Of a stretch of DNA of 64,000 nt, positions 9,499 to 18,475 are shown piece after piece. Source of the stretch: CADCTP01 sp963849885 (lineage in GTDB: Bacteria; Actinomycetota; Actinomycetes; Mycobacteriales; CADCTP01); assembly GCA_963849885.1 (NCBI GenBank), contig CAWKIV010000006.1:806001-870000 (forward strand), read 5' to 3'. Under the pieces are notes generated by a model. It saw nothing but the letters and a program-made list of their open reading frames with translations, did not search any database and had not been told where the DNA came from. The first letter of the stretch is position 1; each line of letters begins with the position of its first letter. The position numbers and the translations under genes are program-made.

Positions 9499-10158
9499 TC
9501 ACTCGTCCAGCAGCCCGGCCTCGTAGGCGAGGATCGCCGCCTGCGTCCGGTTGGTCAGCCCGAGCTTGGCCAGCATCCGGGACACGTACGTCTTCACCGT
9601 CGCCTCGCTCATGAAGACCGCCCGGGCCGCCTCCGCGTTGGACAGGCCGCGGCCGACCAGCACCAGCACCTCGCGCTCCCGCTCGGACAGCGGCTCGAGC
9701 CGGCGCCGGGCCACCGCCCGCCGCGAGTCGTCGTCCCGCTCCCGGACGTAGTCGCTGATCAACCGGCGGGTCACCGCGGGGCTGAGCATCTCCGAGCCGT
9801 CCGCGACCGCGCGCACCGCGGCCAGGATCTGCCGCGGCGGGGTGTCCTTGAGCAGGAAGCCGCTGGCGCCGGCGGCCAGCGCGGCCACCACGTACTGGTC
9901 GGTGTGGAAGGTGGTGAGCACGGCGACCTTGGGCGGGTCCGGCCGGGACAGGATGGTCCGGGTCGCGGCCAGCCCGTCCACCCGGGGCATCCGCACGTCC
10001 ATCAGCACCACGTCCGGGCGCAGCTCGCCGGCCAGCGCGACCGCCTCGGCCCCGTCGGCGGCCTCGCCGACCACCTCCAGCCCGCCGGCCTCCAGCACGG
10101 TGCGCAGGCCGAAGCGGACCAGCTCCTCGTCGTCGGCCAGCAGCACCCGCACGGTCAT
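9499..10158 (-). CDS. NarL/LuxR-family response regulator
   Basis: A 219-residue two-domain regulator. The receiver domain has the acidic pocket D9-D10 and a phosphoacceptor in VLMDVRMP at D54, with a conserved lysine in GFLLKD. The C-terminal LuxR-type helix-turn-helix runs from LSEREREVLVLVGRG through SEATVKTYVSRMLAKLGL. The ATG at 10158 overlaps the kinase stop as ATGA, so both are made from one message. The pair lies just upstream of the FDH operon in the same direction (41 bases between genes). It also diverges from an ABC exporter; such pairs in actinobacteria often control the adjacent transporter. Its target is not provable here. Confidence 0.9.
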   Translation of the reverse strand: MTVRVLLADDEELVRFGLRTVLEAGGLEVVGEAADGAEAVALAGELRPDVVLMDVRMPRVDGLAATRTILSRPDPPKVAVLTTFHTDQYVVAALAAGASGFLLKDTPPRQILAAVRAVADGSEMLSPAVTRRLISDYVRERDDDSRRAVARRRLEPLSEREREVLVLVGRGLSNAEAARAVFMSEATVKTYVSRMLAKLGLTNRTQAAILAYEAGLLDE

Positions 10159-11258
10159 CCCGGCATCACCGCCTCCACCCCGAAGCCGCCGTCCAGCCGC
10201 GGCTCCGCCCGGAACGTGCCCCCCACCGTACGGACCCGCTCGCGCAGGCCGATCAGGCCGAGCCCGCCGCTGGGCAGCGCCGCCGCCGGCCGGGTGGCCC
10301 GCCGGTTGACCACGGTCACCACGACGTCCTCGGCCCGCAGGTCCAGGGTCACGGTCACCTCGCCGCCCGGCGCGTGCTTGCCGGCGTTGGTCAGCGCCTC
10401 CTGCACGACCCGGTACGCGGTGCGCCCGGCCGTCGGGTCCACCTCCCGGTCCGCGCCGAGCCGGGCCAGCGTGACCGCCACCCCCGCCTGGGCGGCGTCC
10501 GCGACCAGCTCGTCCAGGTCGGCGAGGGTCGGCTGCGGGGCGAGCGGCGCGTCCTCCTCCTGGACCAGCCCGATCAGCTGGCGCAGCTCCTCCAGCGCCC
10601 GCCGGCCGGCGTCCTGCAGCTGCCCGGCGAGCTGGCGGACCCGGACCGGGTCGTCGGCGGCCATCTCGATGGCGCCGGACTGCAGCACCATCAGGCTCAC
10701 CCGGTGCCCGACCACGTCGTGCATCTCCCGGGTGATCCGGTCCCGCTCGCCGAGCACCGCCTCCCGGGCCCGCAGCTGCTGCTCCCGCTCGGCCCGCTCG
10801 GCCCGGTCGACCAGCGCGGCCACCAGCTCGGCCCGGGTCCGCACCCACGCCCCGAGCACCGCCGGCAGGACCACGAAGAAGCCGACCAGCAGCACGTTGT
10901 TCAGGCCCTCGCTGAACGAGGTGAACTGCCAGGGAGCCAGCGTCACCGCCGCGGCCACCGCCACCGCGATCCAGCGGGCCCGGCCGGCCGGGCCGTACCG
11001 GGTGACCGCGTACGCGGCGAACGGCATCGCCACCGACACCTCGCCGCCGGCCAGCCCGTCCAGGACGGCCGCGGCGAGCAGCCAGAACGGCCGGCGGCGG
11101 CGGACCAGCAGGCCGGCCGCGGCCGCCAGTCCGGTGACCAGCCGGACGCCGGTCCGCAGGTCGTCGTCCGGCGGCAGGGCCACGGTGACGATCAGCAGCA
11201 CGGCCAGCGCCACGGCGGCCGCCAGGGCGGCGTCCAGGACCCTCGACCGCCTGCGCAT
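10155..11258 (-). CDS. Sensor histidine kinase (HisKA_3 type)
   Basis: A 367-residue membrane kinase. Several hydrophobic helices occupy about residues 8-140, followed by a coiled linker rich in Arg/Glu, then the dimerisation/phosphoacceptor motif ERDRITREMHDVVGHRV. The C-terminal HATPase_c domain has an N-box in VVQEALTNAGKHA and a G-box in GLGLIGLRERV. Little is exposed outside the membrane, which suggests intramembrane or envelope sensing (inference). It starts at the ATG at 11258 and is coupled to the regulator that follows. Confidence 0.9.
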   Translation of the reverse strand: MRRRSRVLDAALAAAVALAVLLIVTVALPPDDDLRTGVRLVTGLAAAAGLLVRRRRPFWLLAAAVLDGLAGGEVSVAMPFAAYAVTRYGPAGRARWIAVAVAAAVTLAPWQFTSFSEGLNNVLLVGFFVVLPAVLGAWVRTRAELVAALVDRAERAEREQQLRAREAVLGERDRITREMHDVVGHRVSLMVLQSGAIEMAADDPVRVRQLAGQLQDAGRRALEELRQLIGLVQEEDAPLAPQPTLADLDELVADAAQAGVAVTLARLGADREVDPTAGRTAYRVVQEALTNAGKHAPGGEVTVTLDLRAEDVVVTVVNRRATRPAAALPSGGLGLIGLRERVRTVGGTFRAEPRLDGGFGVEAVMPG

Positions 11259-11417
11259 GGACGCAGCGTAGGCGCGCCCAGCGGGCCGGCCGGTCGGCCG
11301 AACGGCGACAGCGGAGTCCACTTTCGGAGACACCCGCGACGCCGTCCGGGTACGGCGGCGGGCGGCCCGCGCCGGCAGGGTCGGTGCCGTCGACCCGAAC
11401 CTCCGGAAGGACCCGAG

Positions 11418-12293
11418 ATGATCACCGTCACCGGCCTCACCAAGCGGTACGGCGACAGCACCGTCGTCGACGGCGTGAGCTTCACCGTCGAGCCCGGCAC
11501 CGTGACCGGCTTCCTCGGCCCGAACGGCGCCGGCAAGACCACCACCATGCGGATGGTCACCGGCCTGGTGCCGGCGACGGCCGGCGAGGCGCGGGTGGAC
11601 GGCCGGCGGTACGCGGACCTGCCCAACCCGGCCGCCGTCATGGGCACCCTGCTCGACGCCGGCGCCGTGCACCCGGGCCGCACCGGGCGGGCGCACCTGC
11701 GCATCCTGGCCGACACCGTCGGCGTACCGGCCCGGCGGGTGGACGAGGTGCTCGACCAGGTCGACCTCGGCCCCGCCGGCCGGCGCCGGATCGGCGCCTA
11801 CTCGCTCGGCATGCGGCAGCGGCTCGGCATCGCCGGCGCGCTGCTGGCCGACCCGCCGGTGCTGATGTTCGACGAGCCGGCGAACGGGCTGGACCCGGAG
11901 GGCATCCGGTGGATGCGCGGGCTGCTGCGCGGGCACGCCGCCCGCGGCGGCACCGTGCTGCTGTCCAGCCACCTGCTCGGCGAGGTCGAGCACACCGTCG
12001 ACCGGCTGGTGGTGATCGGCGCCGGCCGGGTGGTCGCGGACGGTCCGATCGGCGAGCTGCTGGCCGGCGACGGCGTGCTGGTCCGGGCGGCCGACCCGGC
12101 CGCGCTGGCCGCCGCGCTGCGGGCCGCCGGCTTCGTCGTGGCCGCCGGCGCCGACCCGGCCGAGCTGCGGGTGACCGGGGTGACCGCGGAGCAGGTCGGC
12201 CTGGTCGCCGCCCGCGGCGGCCACGTGCTCACCGGCCTGCGCCCGGCCGACCGGCCGCTGGAGGAGCTGTTCTTCCAGCTCACCGCCGCCTGA
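11418..12293 (+). CDS. ABC transporter ATP-binding protein
   Basis: A 291-residue ATPase of the drug/antibiotic exporter (CcmA/BcrA-like) class. Visible motifs: Walker A GPNGAGKTT (34-42), signature YSLGMRQRLGIAGALL, Walker B with D-loop VLMFDEPANGLDPEG, and the switch histidine in LLSSHLLGEVE. The ATG at 11418 is chosen for the upstream GGAAGGACCCGAG. It is followed 50 bases later by its permease and lies divergent from the two-component genes, an arrangement common for inducible exporters. Substrate unknown. Confidence 0.92.
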   Translation: MITVTGLTKRYGDSTVVDGVSFTVEPGTVTGFLGPNGAGKTTTMRMVTGLVPATAGEARVDGRRYADLPNPAAVMGTLLDAGAVHPGRTGRAHLRILADTVGVPARRVDEVLDQVDLGPAGRRRIGAYSLGMRQRLGIAGALLADPPVLMFDEPANGLDPEGIRWMRGLLRGHAARGGTVLLSSHLLGEVEHTVDRLVVIGAGRVVADGPIGELLAGDGVLVRAADPAALAAALRAAGFVVAAGADPAELRVTGVTAEQVGLVAARGGHVLTGLRPADRPLEELFFQLTAA

Positions 12294-12343
12294 CCCGACG
12301 ACCCGACAACCCGATGACCCGCAGAGAACCCGAGGAGACCGTC

Positions 12344-13105
12344 ATGACCGCCGCCGTCCTCGACCGCGCCCCCGCGGTCGCCGCCCGCCCGGCCACCCGC
12401 CGCGCGTCGCTGGCCCGGCTCACCGGGCTGGAGATCCGCAAGTCGCTGTCCACCCGCTCCGGCCGGTCGCTCACCCTCGCCGCCGGCCTGCTGCCCGCGG
12501 GCGGCGCCGGGCTGATGTTCGCGCTCGGCGAGCAGCCGCCGAACGCCGCCATGCTGCTCGCCGTGCTCGGCGCCCTGGTCGGCATGCTGCTGATCGCCGT
12601 CGGCGTGCTGGCCACCGCCGGCGAGTGGACGCACGGCACCGTGCAGACCACCTTCCTCACCGTGCCGCGGCGAGGCCGGGTGCTGGCGGCCAAGTACGCC
12701 GGCATGGCCCTGCTCGGCGCGGTGCTCGCCACCGTCGTGGTCGGCAGCGTCTACGCGGTGGCCGCCGTCGGCACCGACCCCGGCTTCGGCTGGCAGGGCG
12801 CCGTCCCGGCCGCGCTGGCGACCGTCCTGACCGGCGCGGCGCTCACCGTCGTCGGCGCCGGCATCGGCGCCGCCGTGGCCAACGCGCCGGCCGCGCTGAC
12901 CGGCACCTACCTGGTGCTGCTGGTCGGCATGAGCATCCTCAACGGGGTCAAGCCGGAGTGGGGCCGCGCCGTCGACCCGCTCGGGGCGACCTTCAACCTG
13001 ATCGGGCAGGACGGCGGCCGGCAGGCGGTCGCGGTGCTGGCCGGCTGGGTCCTGGCGACCACGGTCGCCGGCGCGGTCGTCACCCGCCGCCGCGCCATCT
13101 CCTGA
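12344..13105 (+). CDS. ABC-2-type transporter permease
   Basis: A 253-residue membrane protein with about six hydrophobic helices and a charged N-terminus. GLEIRKSLSTRSGRSL precedes the first helix, as in ABC-2 permeases, and a TAGEWTHGT loop follows the second helix. The ATG at 12344 has a GAGGAGACC ribosome site; an ATG at 12314 would add ten residues. It is expected to pair as a dimer with the ATPase encoded just upstream. The gene ends at a strong convergent hairpin shared with truA. Confidence 0.88.
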   Translation: MTAAVLDRAPAVAARPATRRASLARLTGLEIRKSLSTRSGRSLTLAAGLLPAGGAGLMFALGEQPPNAAMLLAVLGALVGMLLIAVGVLATAGEWTHGTVQTTFLTVPRRGRVLAAKYAGMALLGAVLATVVVGSVYAVAAVGTDPGFGWQGAVPAALATVLTGAALTVVGAGIGAAVANAPAALTGTYLVLLVGMSILNGVKPEWGRAVDPLGATFNLIGQDGGRQAVAVLAGWVLATTVAGAVVTRRRAIS

Positions 13106-13155
13106 CCACTCCCGACGCCCACTGACCACTGACTCCCGACGCCCACTGATGCTCC

Positions 13156-13197
13156 CGGCCGTCGACTGATGACCAGTAGGTCCTCAGTCGACGGCCG
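13156..13197. terminator. Convergent hairpin terminator (permease / truA)
   Basis: A 14-bp perfect inverted repeat CGGCCGTCGACTGA / TCAGTCGACGGCCG with a 14-base loop lies between two converging genes. No T-run follows, as is common in high-GC actinobacteria. Short direct repeats flank it: ACTCCCGACGCCCACTGA twice on the left and GGTCAGTCGGCGGG twice on the right. Confidence 0.8.
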
Positions 13198-13223
13198 AAG
13201 TGGTCAGTCGGCGGGAGGACCGG

Positions 13224-14111
13224 TCAGTCGGCGGGGAAGAGGTCCCGGCGGCGGCGGGTGGTCCGGGCGCGGGCGGCCAGCTCGCCCGGCGGCGGGTACG
13301 CCACCTCGACCAGGGTCAGCCCGTGCGCCGGCGCCACCATGACCTCGCCGCTGCGGGCGGCGGTGGCCAGCAGCGCCGCCGGCCAGCCCGGCGGGCGGCG
13401 GCCGTCGCCGACCGCGAGCAGCGCGCCGACCAGGCTGCGCACCATCGAGTGGCAGAAGGCGTCCGCGCGGACGGTGGCGACCAGCACCCCGGCCGGGTCC
13501 CGGTCCCAGTCCAGCTGCTGCAGGGCGCGGATCGTGGTCGCGCCCTCCCGGCGCCGGCAGTACGCGGCGAAGTCGTGCTCGCCGAGCAGCCCGGCCCCGG
13601 CCGACCGCAGGGCGTCGAGGTCCAGCGGCCGCGGCCAGGCCAGCGTGTCGTGCCGGCGCAGCGGGTCGGCGCCGCCCGGGGCGTCGGTGACCCGGTAGGC
13701 GTACCGGCGCCACAGCGCGGAGAAGCGCGCGTCGAAGCCGGCCGGCGCCGCCGCCACCGTCCACACGCGAACGTCCGGCGGCAGCACCCCGGCCAGCCGC
13801 CGCACCAGCGTCGACCCGGTCGTCGCCCAGGCGGCGGCCGGCAGGTCGGCGTGCGCGACCTGCCCGGTGGCGTGCACGCCGGCGTCGGTGCGGCCGGCCA
13901 CGGTCAGCGGCACCGGCGCGCGCAGCACCCGGGCCAGCGCCTCCTCCAGCACGCCCTGCACGGTCCGCCGGCCCGGCTGCGCCGCCCACCCGGAGAAGCC
14001 ACCCCCGTCGTACCCGAGCTCGAGCCGGACGCGGACGGCGGAGCCGCCGTCGACAGCACGGACGAGCCCGCCGTCCCCGGAGGGAGCGGCGGGCTCGTCG
14101 TCGTACGGCAT
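13224..14111 (-). CDS. truA: tRNA pseudouridine synthase A
   Basis: Makes pseudouridine at positions 38-40 in tRNA anticodon arms. The catalytic aspartate is D76 in AGRTDAGVHATGQVAH. The substrate-binding block FSALWRRYAYRV and the terminal FCHSMVRSLVGALLAVG motif are also present. The ATG at 14111 lies one base past the rplQ stop and gives 295 residues with about 27 poorly conserved leading residues. A later GTG (VRVRLELGYDG) is an alternative. It is the last gene of the alpha operon, a standard actinobacterial position. Confidence 0.93.
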   Translation of the reverse strand: MPYDDEPAAPSGDGGLVRAVDGGSAVRVRLELGYDGGGFSGWAAQPGRRTVQGVLEEALARVLRAPVPLTVAGRTDAGVHATGQVAHADLPAAAWATTGSTLVRRLAGVLPPDVRVWTVAAAPAGFDARFSALWRRYAYRVTDAPGGADPLRRHDTLAWPRPLDLDALRSAGAGLLGEHDFAAYCRRREGATTIRALQQLDWDRDPAGVLVATVRADAFCHSMVRSLVGALLAVGDGRRPPGWPAALLATAARSGEVMVAPAHGLTLVEVAYPPPGELAARARTTRRRRDLFPAD

Positions 14112-14112
14112 G

Positions 14113-14784
14113 TCAGGCCTTGCCGGCGGCGTCTCCGTCCTCATCGGACGGCGTCGCGTCCAGCTGCTCGGCGAGCTCCGTCTCCTCGCCGTCGTCCTCG
14201 GCCGCCTCGGTGTCGGCGTCGGCGGCCTCCGCCTCCGCCGCCTCCACCGCGACCGGGCCGGGCGGCTCGTCGCCCTCGACCTCGGCGGACTCCGCCGCCT
14301 CGGTGTCGGCCGCGGCCGCCGCACCCGCCGCGCCGGCACCGGCCGCCGCCCGGGTCCGGGCCCGCCGCGAGGCGAACCGGGTGCCCCGCGCCCGCTCGCC
14401 CTCGCCGACCGCCTCCTGCGCCACGGTCAGGCCCTCGACCAGCGAGATGACCGCCATCGGGGCGTTGTCGCCCTTGCGCGGGTTGGTCTTCACGATCCGG
14501 GTGTAGCCACCCGGCCGCTGGGCGAACCGCGGCCCGATCTCGGCGAACAGGGTGTGCACCACGTCCTTGTCCCGGACCACGGTCATCACCTGGCGCCGCG
14601 CGTGCAGGTCGCCCCGCTTGGCGAAGGTGATCAGCCGCTCGGCGAGCGGGCGCAGCCGCTTCGCCTTGGCCTCGGTCGTGGTGATCTTGCCGTGCTCGAA
14701 CAGCGACGTCGCCAGGTTCGCCAGCATCAGTCGCTGGTGCGCCGGGCTGCCGCCGAGGCGGGCACCCTTGGTGGGCTGAGGCAT
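14113..14784 (-). CDS. rplQ: Ribosomal protein L17
   Basis: The first ~120 residues are canonical L17 of the 50S subunit (PTKGARLGGSPAHQRLML start, then KITTTEAKAKRLRPLAERLI). They are followed by an Ala/Glu-rich acidic tail of about 100 residues not needed for the fold. Actinobacterial L17 proteins often carry such tails. It follows rpoA by 33 bases and is immediately followed by truA. Confidence 0.97.
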   Translation of the reverse strand: MPQPTKGARLGGSPAHQRLMLANLATSLFEHGKITTTEAKAKRLRPLAERLITFAKRGDLHARRQVMTVVRDKDVVHTLFAEIGPRFAQRPGGYTRIVKTNPRKGDNAPMAVISLVEGLTVAQEAVGEGERARGTRFASRRARTRAAAGAGAAGAAAAADTEAAESAEVEGDEPPGPVAVEAAEAEAADADTEAAEDDGEETELAEQLDATPSDEDGDAAGKA

Positions 14785-14817
14785 GACGGGAAATCTCCTA
14801 GCAGGGTCGCTACGGGG

Positions 14818-15849
14818 TTACAGCTGCTCGGTCTCGGCGTAGTCGGAGTCGCCCGCGCCGTCGTAGTCGTCGGTGCCGTAGGTGTCCACGACGTTCGCCG
14901 GGTCGAACCCGGGCGGGCTGTCCTTGAGCGCCAGGCCCATCTGCGCGAGCTTCATCTTGACCTCGTCGATGGACTTGGCCCCGAAGTTGCGGATGTCCAG
15001 CAGGTCCGCCTCGCTGCGCGAGATCAGCTCGCCGACGGTGTGGATGCCCTCCCGCTTGAGGCAGTTGTACGAGCGGACCGTCAGCTCCATCTCCTCGATC
15101 GGCATCGAGAAGTTGGCCAGGTTTTCCTGCTCCTGCGGGGACGGGCCGACCTCGATGCCCTCGGCGTCGATGTTCAGCTCGCGGGCCAGGCCGAAGAGCT
15201 CGACCAGCGTCTTGCCGGCGGACGCCATCGCGTCCCGGGGCAGGATCGACGGCTTGGTCTCGACGTCGACGACCAGCTTGTCGAAGTCGGTGCGCTGCTC
15301 GACCCGGGTGGCCTCCACCCGGTAGGTGACCTTGAGCACCGGCGAGTAGATCGAGTCCACCGGGATGCGGCCGATCTCCTGGCCGGGCTGCTTGTTCTGC
15401 GAGGCCGGCACGTAGCCGCGGCCGCGCTCGACCACCAGCTCGATCTCCAGGCGACCCTTCTTGTTGATGGTCGCCAGGTGCAGGTCGGGGTTGTGCACGG
15501 TGACGCCGGCCGGCGGCGCGATGTCCGCGGCCGAGACCTCACCGGGGCCCTGCTTGCGCAGGTACATGGTCACCGGCTCGTCGCTCTCGGAGCTGACGAC
15601 CAGCTCCTTGAGGTTGAGGATGAGGTCGGTGACGTCCTCCTTGACGCCCGGCACGGTGGTGAACTCGTGCAGGACGCCGTCGATCCGGATGCTGGTGACC
15701 GCCGCCCCCGGGATGGAGGACAGCAGCGTGCGCCGGAGCGAGTTGCCGAGGGTGTAGCCGAAGCCCGGCTCCAGCGGCTCGATGACGAACCGGGAGCGGA
15801 AGTCGGAGATCGACTCCTCGGTGAGCGTGGGGCGCTGAGTGATCAGCAT
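14818..15849 (-). CDS. rpoA: RNA polymerase alpha subunit
   Basis: A 343-residue alpha subunit with the dimerisation/assembly NTD (EPLEPGFGYTLGNSLRRTLL) and the CTD helices (IEEMELTVRSYNCLKREGIH, then DLLDIRNFGAKSIDEVK). The CTD contacts UP elements and activators. The ATG is at 15849. An acidic tail ends DSDYAETEQL. It is cotranscribed with rpsD upstream and rplQ downstream. Confidence 0.98.
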   Translation of the reverse strand: MLITQRPTLTEESISDFRSRFVIEPLEPGFGYTLGNSLRRTLLSSIPGAAVTSIRIDGVLHEFTTVPGVKEDVTDLILNLKELVVSSESDEPVTMYLRKQGPGEVSAADIAPPAGVTVHNPDLHLATINKKGRLEIELVVERGRGYVPASQNKQPGQEIGRIPVDSIYSPVLKVTYRVEATRVEQRTDFDKLVVDVETKPSILPRDAMASAGKTLVELFGLARELNIDAEGIEVGPSPQEQENLANFSMPIEEMELTVRSYNCLKREGIHTVGELISRSEADLLDIRNFGAKSIDEVKMKLAQMGLALKDSPPGFDPANVVDTYGTDDYDGAGDSDYAETEQL

Positions 15850-15901
15850 GTCTTTTTCTTCCTCTCCGGCCGACCGCTATATGACGACCGAAACGGGAGC
15901 G

Positions 15902-16528
15902 CTACTTGGAGTAGAGCTCGACGATGAGCTGCTCCTGGACCGGCGTGTCGATGACCTGCCGGGCCGGGACGGAGTGCACGAGGATGCGCATCCGGTTGGT
16001 GAGCACCTCGAGCCACGCCGGCACCGGGCGGGAGCCGGCCAGCTCGCGGGCGATCACGAACGGGGTGAGCTCGCGCGACTTCTCGCGCACCTCGACGATG
16101 TCGCTCGGGCTGACCCGGTACGACGGGATGTCGACCTTCTTGCCGTTGACCAGCATGTGCCCGTGCCGGACGAGCTGGCGGGCGGCGTCCCGGGACGGCG
16201 CGAAGCCGGCCCGGTAGACCACGTTGTCCAGCCGCGACTCGAGGATCTGCAGCAGGACCTCACCGGTCTTGCCGGTCTTGCGGTTGGCCTCTTCGTAGTA
16301 GCCGCGGAACTGCTTCTCCAGCACGCCGTACACCCGGCGGGCCTTCTGCTTCTCGCGCAGCTGCAGGAGGTATTCGGAGTCCTTGGTGCGGCCCCGGCCG
16401 TGCTCGCCCGGCGGGTACGGCCGGATCTCGATCGGGCACTTGGGGCTCTCGCACTTGCTGCCCTTGAGGAACAGCTTCATCTTCTCCCGCCGGCAGCGGC
16501 GGCAGTCGGGTCCGGTGTCACGGGCCAT
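15902..16528 (-). CDS. rpsD: Ribosomal protein S4 (zinc-binding form)
   Basis: A 208-residue primary 16S-binding protein and, in well-studied bacteria, translational repressor of the alpha operon. Cysteines C9, C12, C26 and C31 keep the zinc-binding form. The S4 RNA-binding domain follows (SRLDNVVYRAGFAPSRDAAR, then HGHMLVNGKKVDIPSYRV). Confidence 0.98.
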   Translation of the reverse strand: MARDTGPDCRRCRREKMKLFLKGSKCESPKCPIEIRPYPPGEHGRGRTKDSEYLLQLREKQKARRVYGVLEKQFRGYYEEANRKTGKTGEVLLQILESRLDNVVYRAGFAPSRDAARQLVRHGHMLVNGKKVDIPSYRVSPSDIVEVREKSRELTPFVIARELAGSRPVPAWLEVLTNRMRILVHSVPARQVIDTPVQEQLIVELYSK

Positions 16529-16558
16529 GATTCGTGTCTCTCCTTCGTCCTCAGCCCG

Positions 16559-16966
16559 TCAGACCCGGCGCCGCTTGGGCGGCCGGCAGCCGTTGTGCGG
16601 CTGCGGGGTGACGTCCTGGATCTGGCCGACCTCGAGGCCGGTCGCCTGCAGCGAGCGGATCGCCGTCTCGCGGCCCGCGCCCGGGCCCTTGACGAAGATG
16701 TCGACCCGGCGCATGCCGTGCTCCTGCGCCTTGCGGCCCGCATTCTCCGCGGCCAGCTGGGCCGCGAACGGGGTCGACTTGCGGGAACCCTTGAAGCCGA
16801 CGTGGCCGGACGACGCCCACGAGATGACGTTCCCCATCGGATCGCAGATGGTCACGATGGTGTTGTTGAACGTGCTCTTGATGTAGGCGTGCCCGTGGGC
16901 GACGTTCTTCTTCTCCTTGCGCCGGACCTTCTTGACGCCGGCGGCCGTACGAGCCCTGGGAGGCAT
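16559..16966 (-). CDS. rpsK: Ribosomal protein S11
   Basis: A 135-residue platform protein of the 30S subunit. The conserved HAYIKSTFNNTIVTI and PHNGCRPPKRRRV end are intact. The ATG at 16966 (MPPRARTAAG) is preferred over the upstream in-frame GTG at 17011, because the shorter length matches the family and the start lies 13 bases past the rpsM stop. Confidence 0.97.
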   Translation of the reverse strand: MPPRARTAAGVKKVRRKEKKNVAHGHAYIKSTFNNTIVTICDPMGNVISWASSGHVGFKGSRKSTPFAAQLAAENAGRKAQEHGMRRVDIFVKGPGAGRETAIRSLQATGLEVGQIQDVTPQPHNGCRPPKRRRV

Positions 16967-16979
16967 GTCTTGGCGTCTC

Positions 16980-17360
16980 CTACTTCCGTCCGGCCTTCTT
17001 CTTGCCGGCAATGGTCTTCTTCGGCCCCTTGCGGGTCCGGGCGTTGGTCTTGGTGCGCTGGCCGTGCACGGGCAGGCCGCGGCGGTGCCGGATGCCCTGG
17101 TAGGTGCCGATCTCGATCTTCCGGCGGATGTCCTGCGCCACCTCGCGGCGCAGGTCGCCCTCGACCCGGTAGCTGGACTCGATGTGGTCGCGCAGCCGGA
17201 CCAGGTCCTCGTCGGTCAGGTCGCGGGCGCGCAGGTCGGGGCTGACCCCGGTCGCCGCCAACGTGGCGTGCGCGCGGGTCTTGCCGATGCCGTAGATGTA
17301 CGTGAGCGCGATCTCCATCCGCTTCTCGCGGGGGAGGTCGACGCCGGAGAGACGGGCCAT
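16980..17360 (-). CDS. rpsM: Ribosomal protein S13
   Basis: A 126-residue head protein of the 30S subunit. MARLSGVDLPREKRMEIAL begins it and the basic tail GPKKTIAGKKKAGRK ends it. RGLPVHGQRTKTNARTRKG is the P-site tRNA-contacting tail region. The ATG at 17360 is the family start. Confidence 0.97.
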   Translation of the reverse strand: MARLSGVDLPREKRMEIALTYIYGIGKTRAHATLAATGVSPDLRARDLTDEDLVRLRDHIESSYRVEGDLRREVAQDIRRKIEIGTYQGIRHRRGLPVHGQRTKTNARTRKGPKKTIAGKKKAGRK

Positions 17361-17408
17361 GCGGGCGGGTGCTCCTTCGTCGTACGCGGAGGTCTGCCGC
17401 GCTCCCGC

Positions 17409-17428
17409 CCACACCCGCCCGGGTGTGG
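17409..17428. terminator. Small hairpin between rpmJ and rpsM
   Basis: CCACACCC and GGGTGTGG form a perfect 8-bp stem around GCCC in the 142-base gap between rpmJ and rpsM. It may attenuate transcription or stabilise message. Function is inferred from position only. Confidence 0.4.
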
Positions 17429-17502
17429 CCCCGGCCTCCGACCGGGGGTGGCCTGCGGCCCGGTGAGGGGCCCCAGAGTGGGAGGCGTTGAGAGTGGTGC
17501 TG

Positions 17503-17616
17503 CTAGCCCTGGCGCTGCTTGTGGCGCAGGTTTTCGCAGATCACCATGACCCGCCCGTGCCGGCGGATCACCTTGCACTTGTCGCAGATCGGCTTGACGC
17601 TCGGGTTGACCTTCAC
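17503..17616 (-). CDS. rpmJ: Ribosomal protein L36 (zinc-binding form)
   Basis: A 37-residue protein too short for usual length cut-offs: GTG start at 17616, KVNPSVKPICDKCKVIRRHG at the head, HKQRQG at the end, TAG at 17503-17505. C11, C14, C27 and H32 form the zinc ribbon of the C+ form. It sits between infA and rpsM, the standard bacterial position. Confidence 0.96.
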   Translation of the reverse strand: MKVNPSVKPICDKCKVIRRHGRVMVICENLRHKQRQG

Positions 17617-17665
17617 GGCTGTGCCTTCTCCTCGGTGCTGCCAGCCGCGGGGCCAGCGGGCGGGC

Positions 17666-17887
17666 TTACTTGTAGCGGTAGACGATGCGTCCGCGGGACA
17701 GGTCGTACGGCGAGAGCTCCACGACCACGCGGTCCTCGGGCAGGATGCGGATGTAGTGCTGTCGCATCTTGCCGCTGATGTGGGCGAGCACCCGGTGTCC
17801 GTTGGACAGCTCCACCCGGAACATCGCGTTGGGCAGGGGCTCGACGACGCGGCCCTCGACCTCGATGGCTCCGTCCTTCTTGGGCAT
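17666..17887 (-). CDS. infA: Translation initiation factor IF-1
   Basis: A 73-residue single OB-fold factor that binds the 30S A site during initiation. MPKKDGAIEVEGRVVEPLPN starts it and LSRGRIVYRYK ends it, both at family length. It is followed by rpmJ after 49 bases. The 153 bases upstream up to the DUF1707 gene hold no gene and probably the infA promoter, though I cannot place one with confidence. Confidence 0.98.
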   Translation of the reverse strand: MPKKDGAIEVEGRVVEPLPNAMFRVELSNGHRVLAHISGKMRQHYIRILPEDRVVVELSPYDLSRGRIVYRYK

Positions 17888-18040
17888 GTCCTCCGCTAAC
17901 TACTAGCCTGGCTTGCTTCCGGTCACGGCGGTCACAGCTCGAGGGCGCCTTCCGCGGTGCGGCCACAGCACGATAGAAGGCGGCGCGAACGCCGACGTCA
18001 CAGTGTACGCAGGCCGGCCCGGGACGGCAAAAACGGCCGG

Positions 18041-18475
18041 TCAGCGGTCCCGGTGCCCGCCCGCGGCGGCGCTGAGCACCGCGAGGACGAACGGGATCGC
18101 GGTCCAGACCGGCCAGAAGTAGACGACGTCGCCGCTGCCGAGCGAGACCGCCGCCCAGATCAGCACGTTGACCAGGAACAGCCCGAACGTGCCGGTGAGC
18201 GCCGCCTTGCGGGAGCCCTGCTCGATCTGCCGGTCCGCGGCCGGCCGGGCCGGCGGTCCCCCGGCCCGCGGGGCCAGCGCCCGGTCGGACGGCAGGTCCG
18301 CGGTGAGCGGGACCAGCTCGCCCATGGTCTTCGCCGCGTACGCCGCCGCGACCCGCTCGTCCAGCTCGCGGACGTCCAGGCGGCCCTCGGCGAACGCCTT
18401 GTTCAGCTGGGCCACCACCTGCTCGCGGTCGGCGTTGCCGGCCCGCAGCGACTCGGGTTCGACCGGACCGGTCAT
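18041..18475 (-). CDS. DUF1707 domain membrane protein
   Basis: A 144-residue protein. The N-terminal DUF1707 block shows LRAGNADREQVVAQLNKAFA, GRLDVRELDERV and TMGELVPLTADLP. A basic linker follows, then a two-helix membrane domain (GTFGLFLVNVLIWAAVSL; PFVLAVLSAAAGG). DUF1707 proteins are widespread in actinobacteria and of unsettled function. The ATG at 18475 overlaps the map stop (ATGA), so it is made together with methionine aminopeptidase, an unusual insertion between map and infA. Confidence 0.88.
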   Translation of the reverse strand: MTGPVEPESLRAGNADREQVVAQLNKAFAEGRLDVRELDERVAAAYAAKTMGELVPLTADLPSDRALAPRAGGPPARPAADRQIEQGSRKAALTGTFGLFLVNVLIWAAVSLGSGDVVYFWPVWTAIPFVLAVLSAAAGGHRDR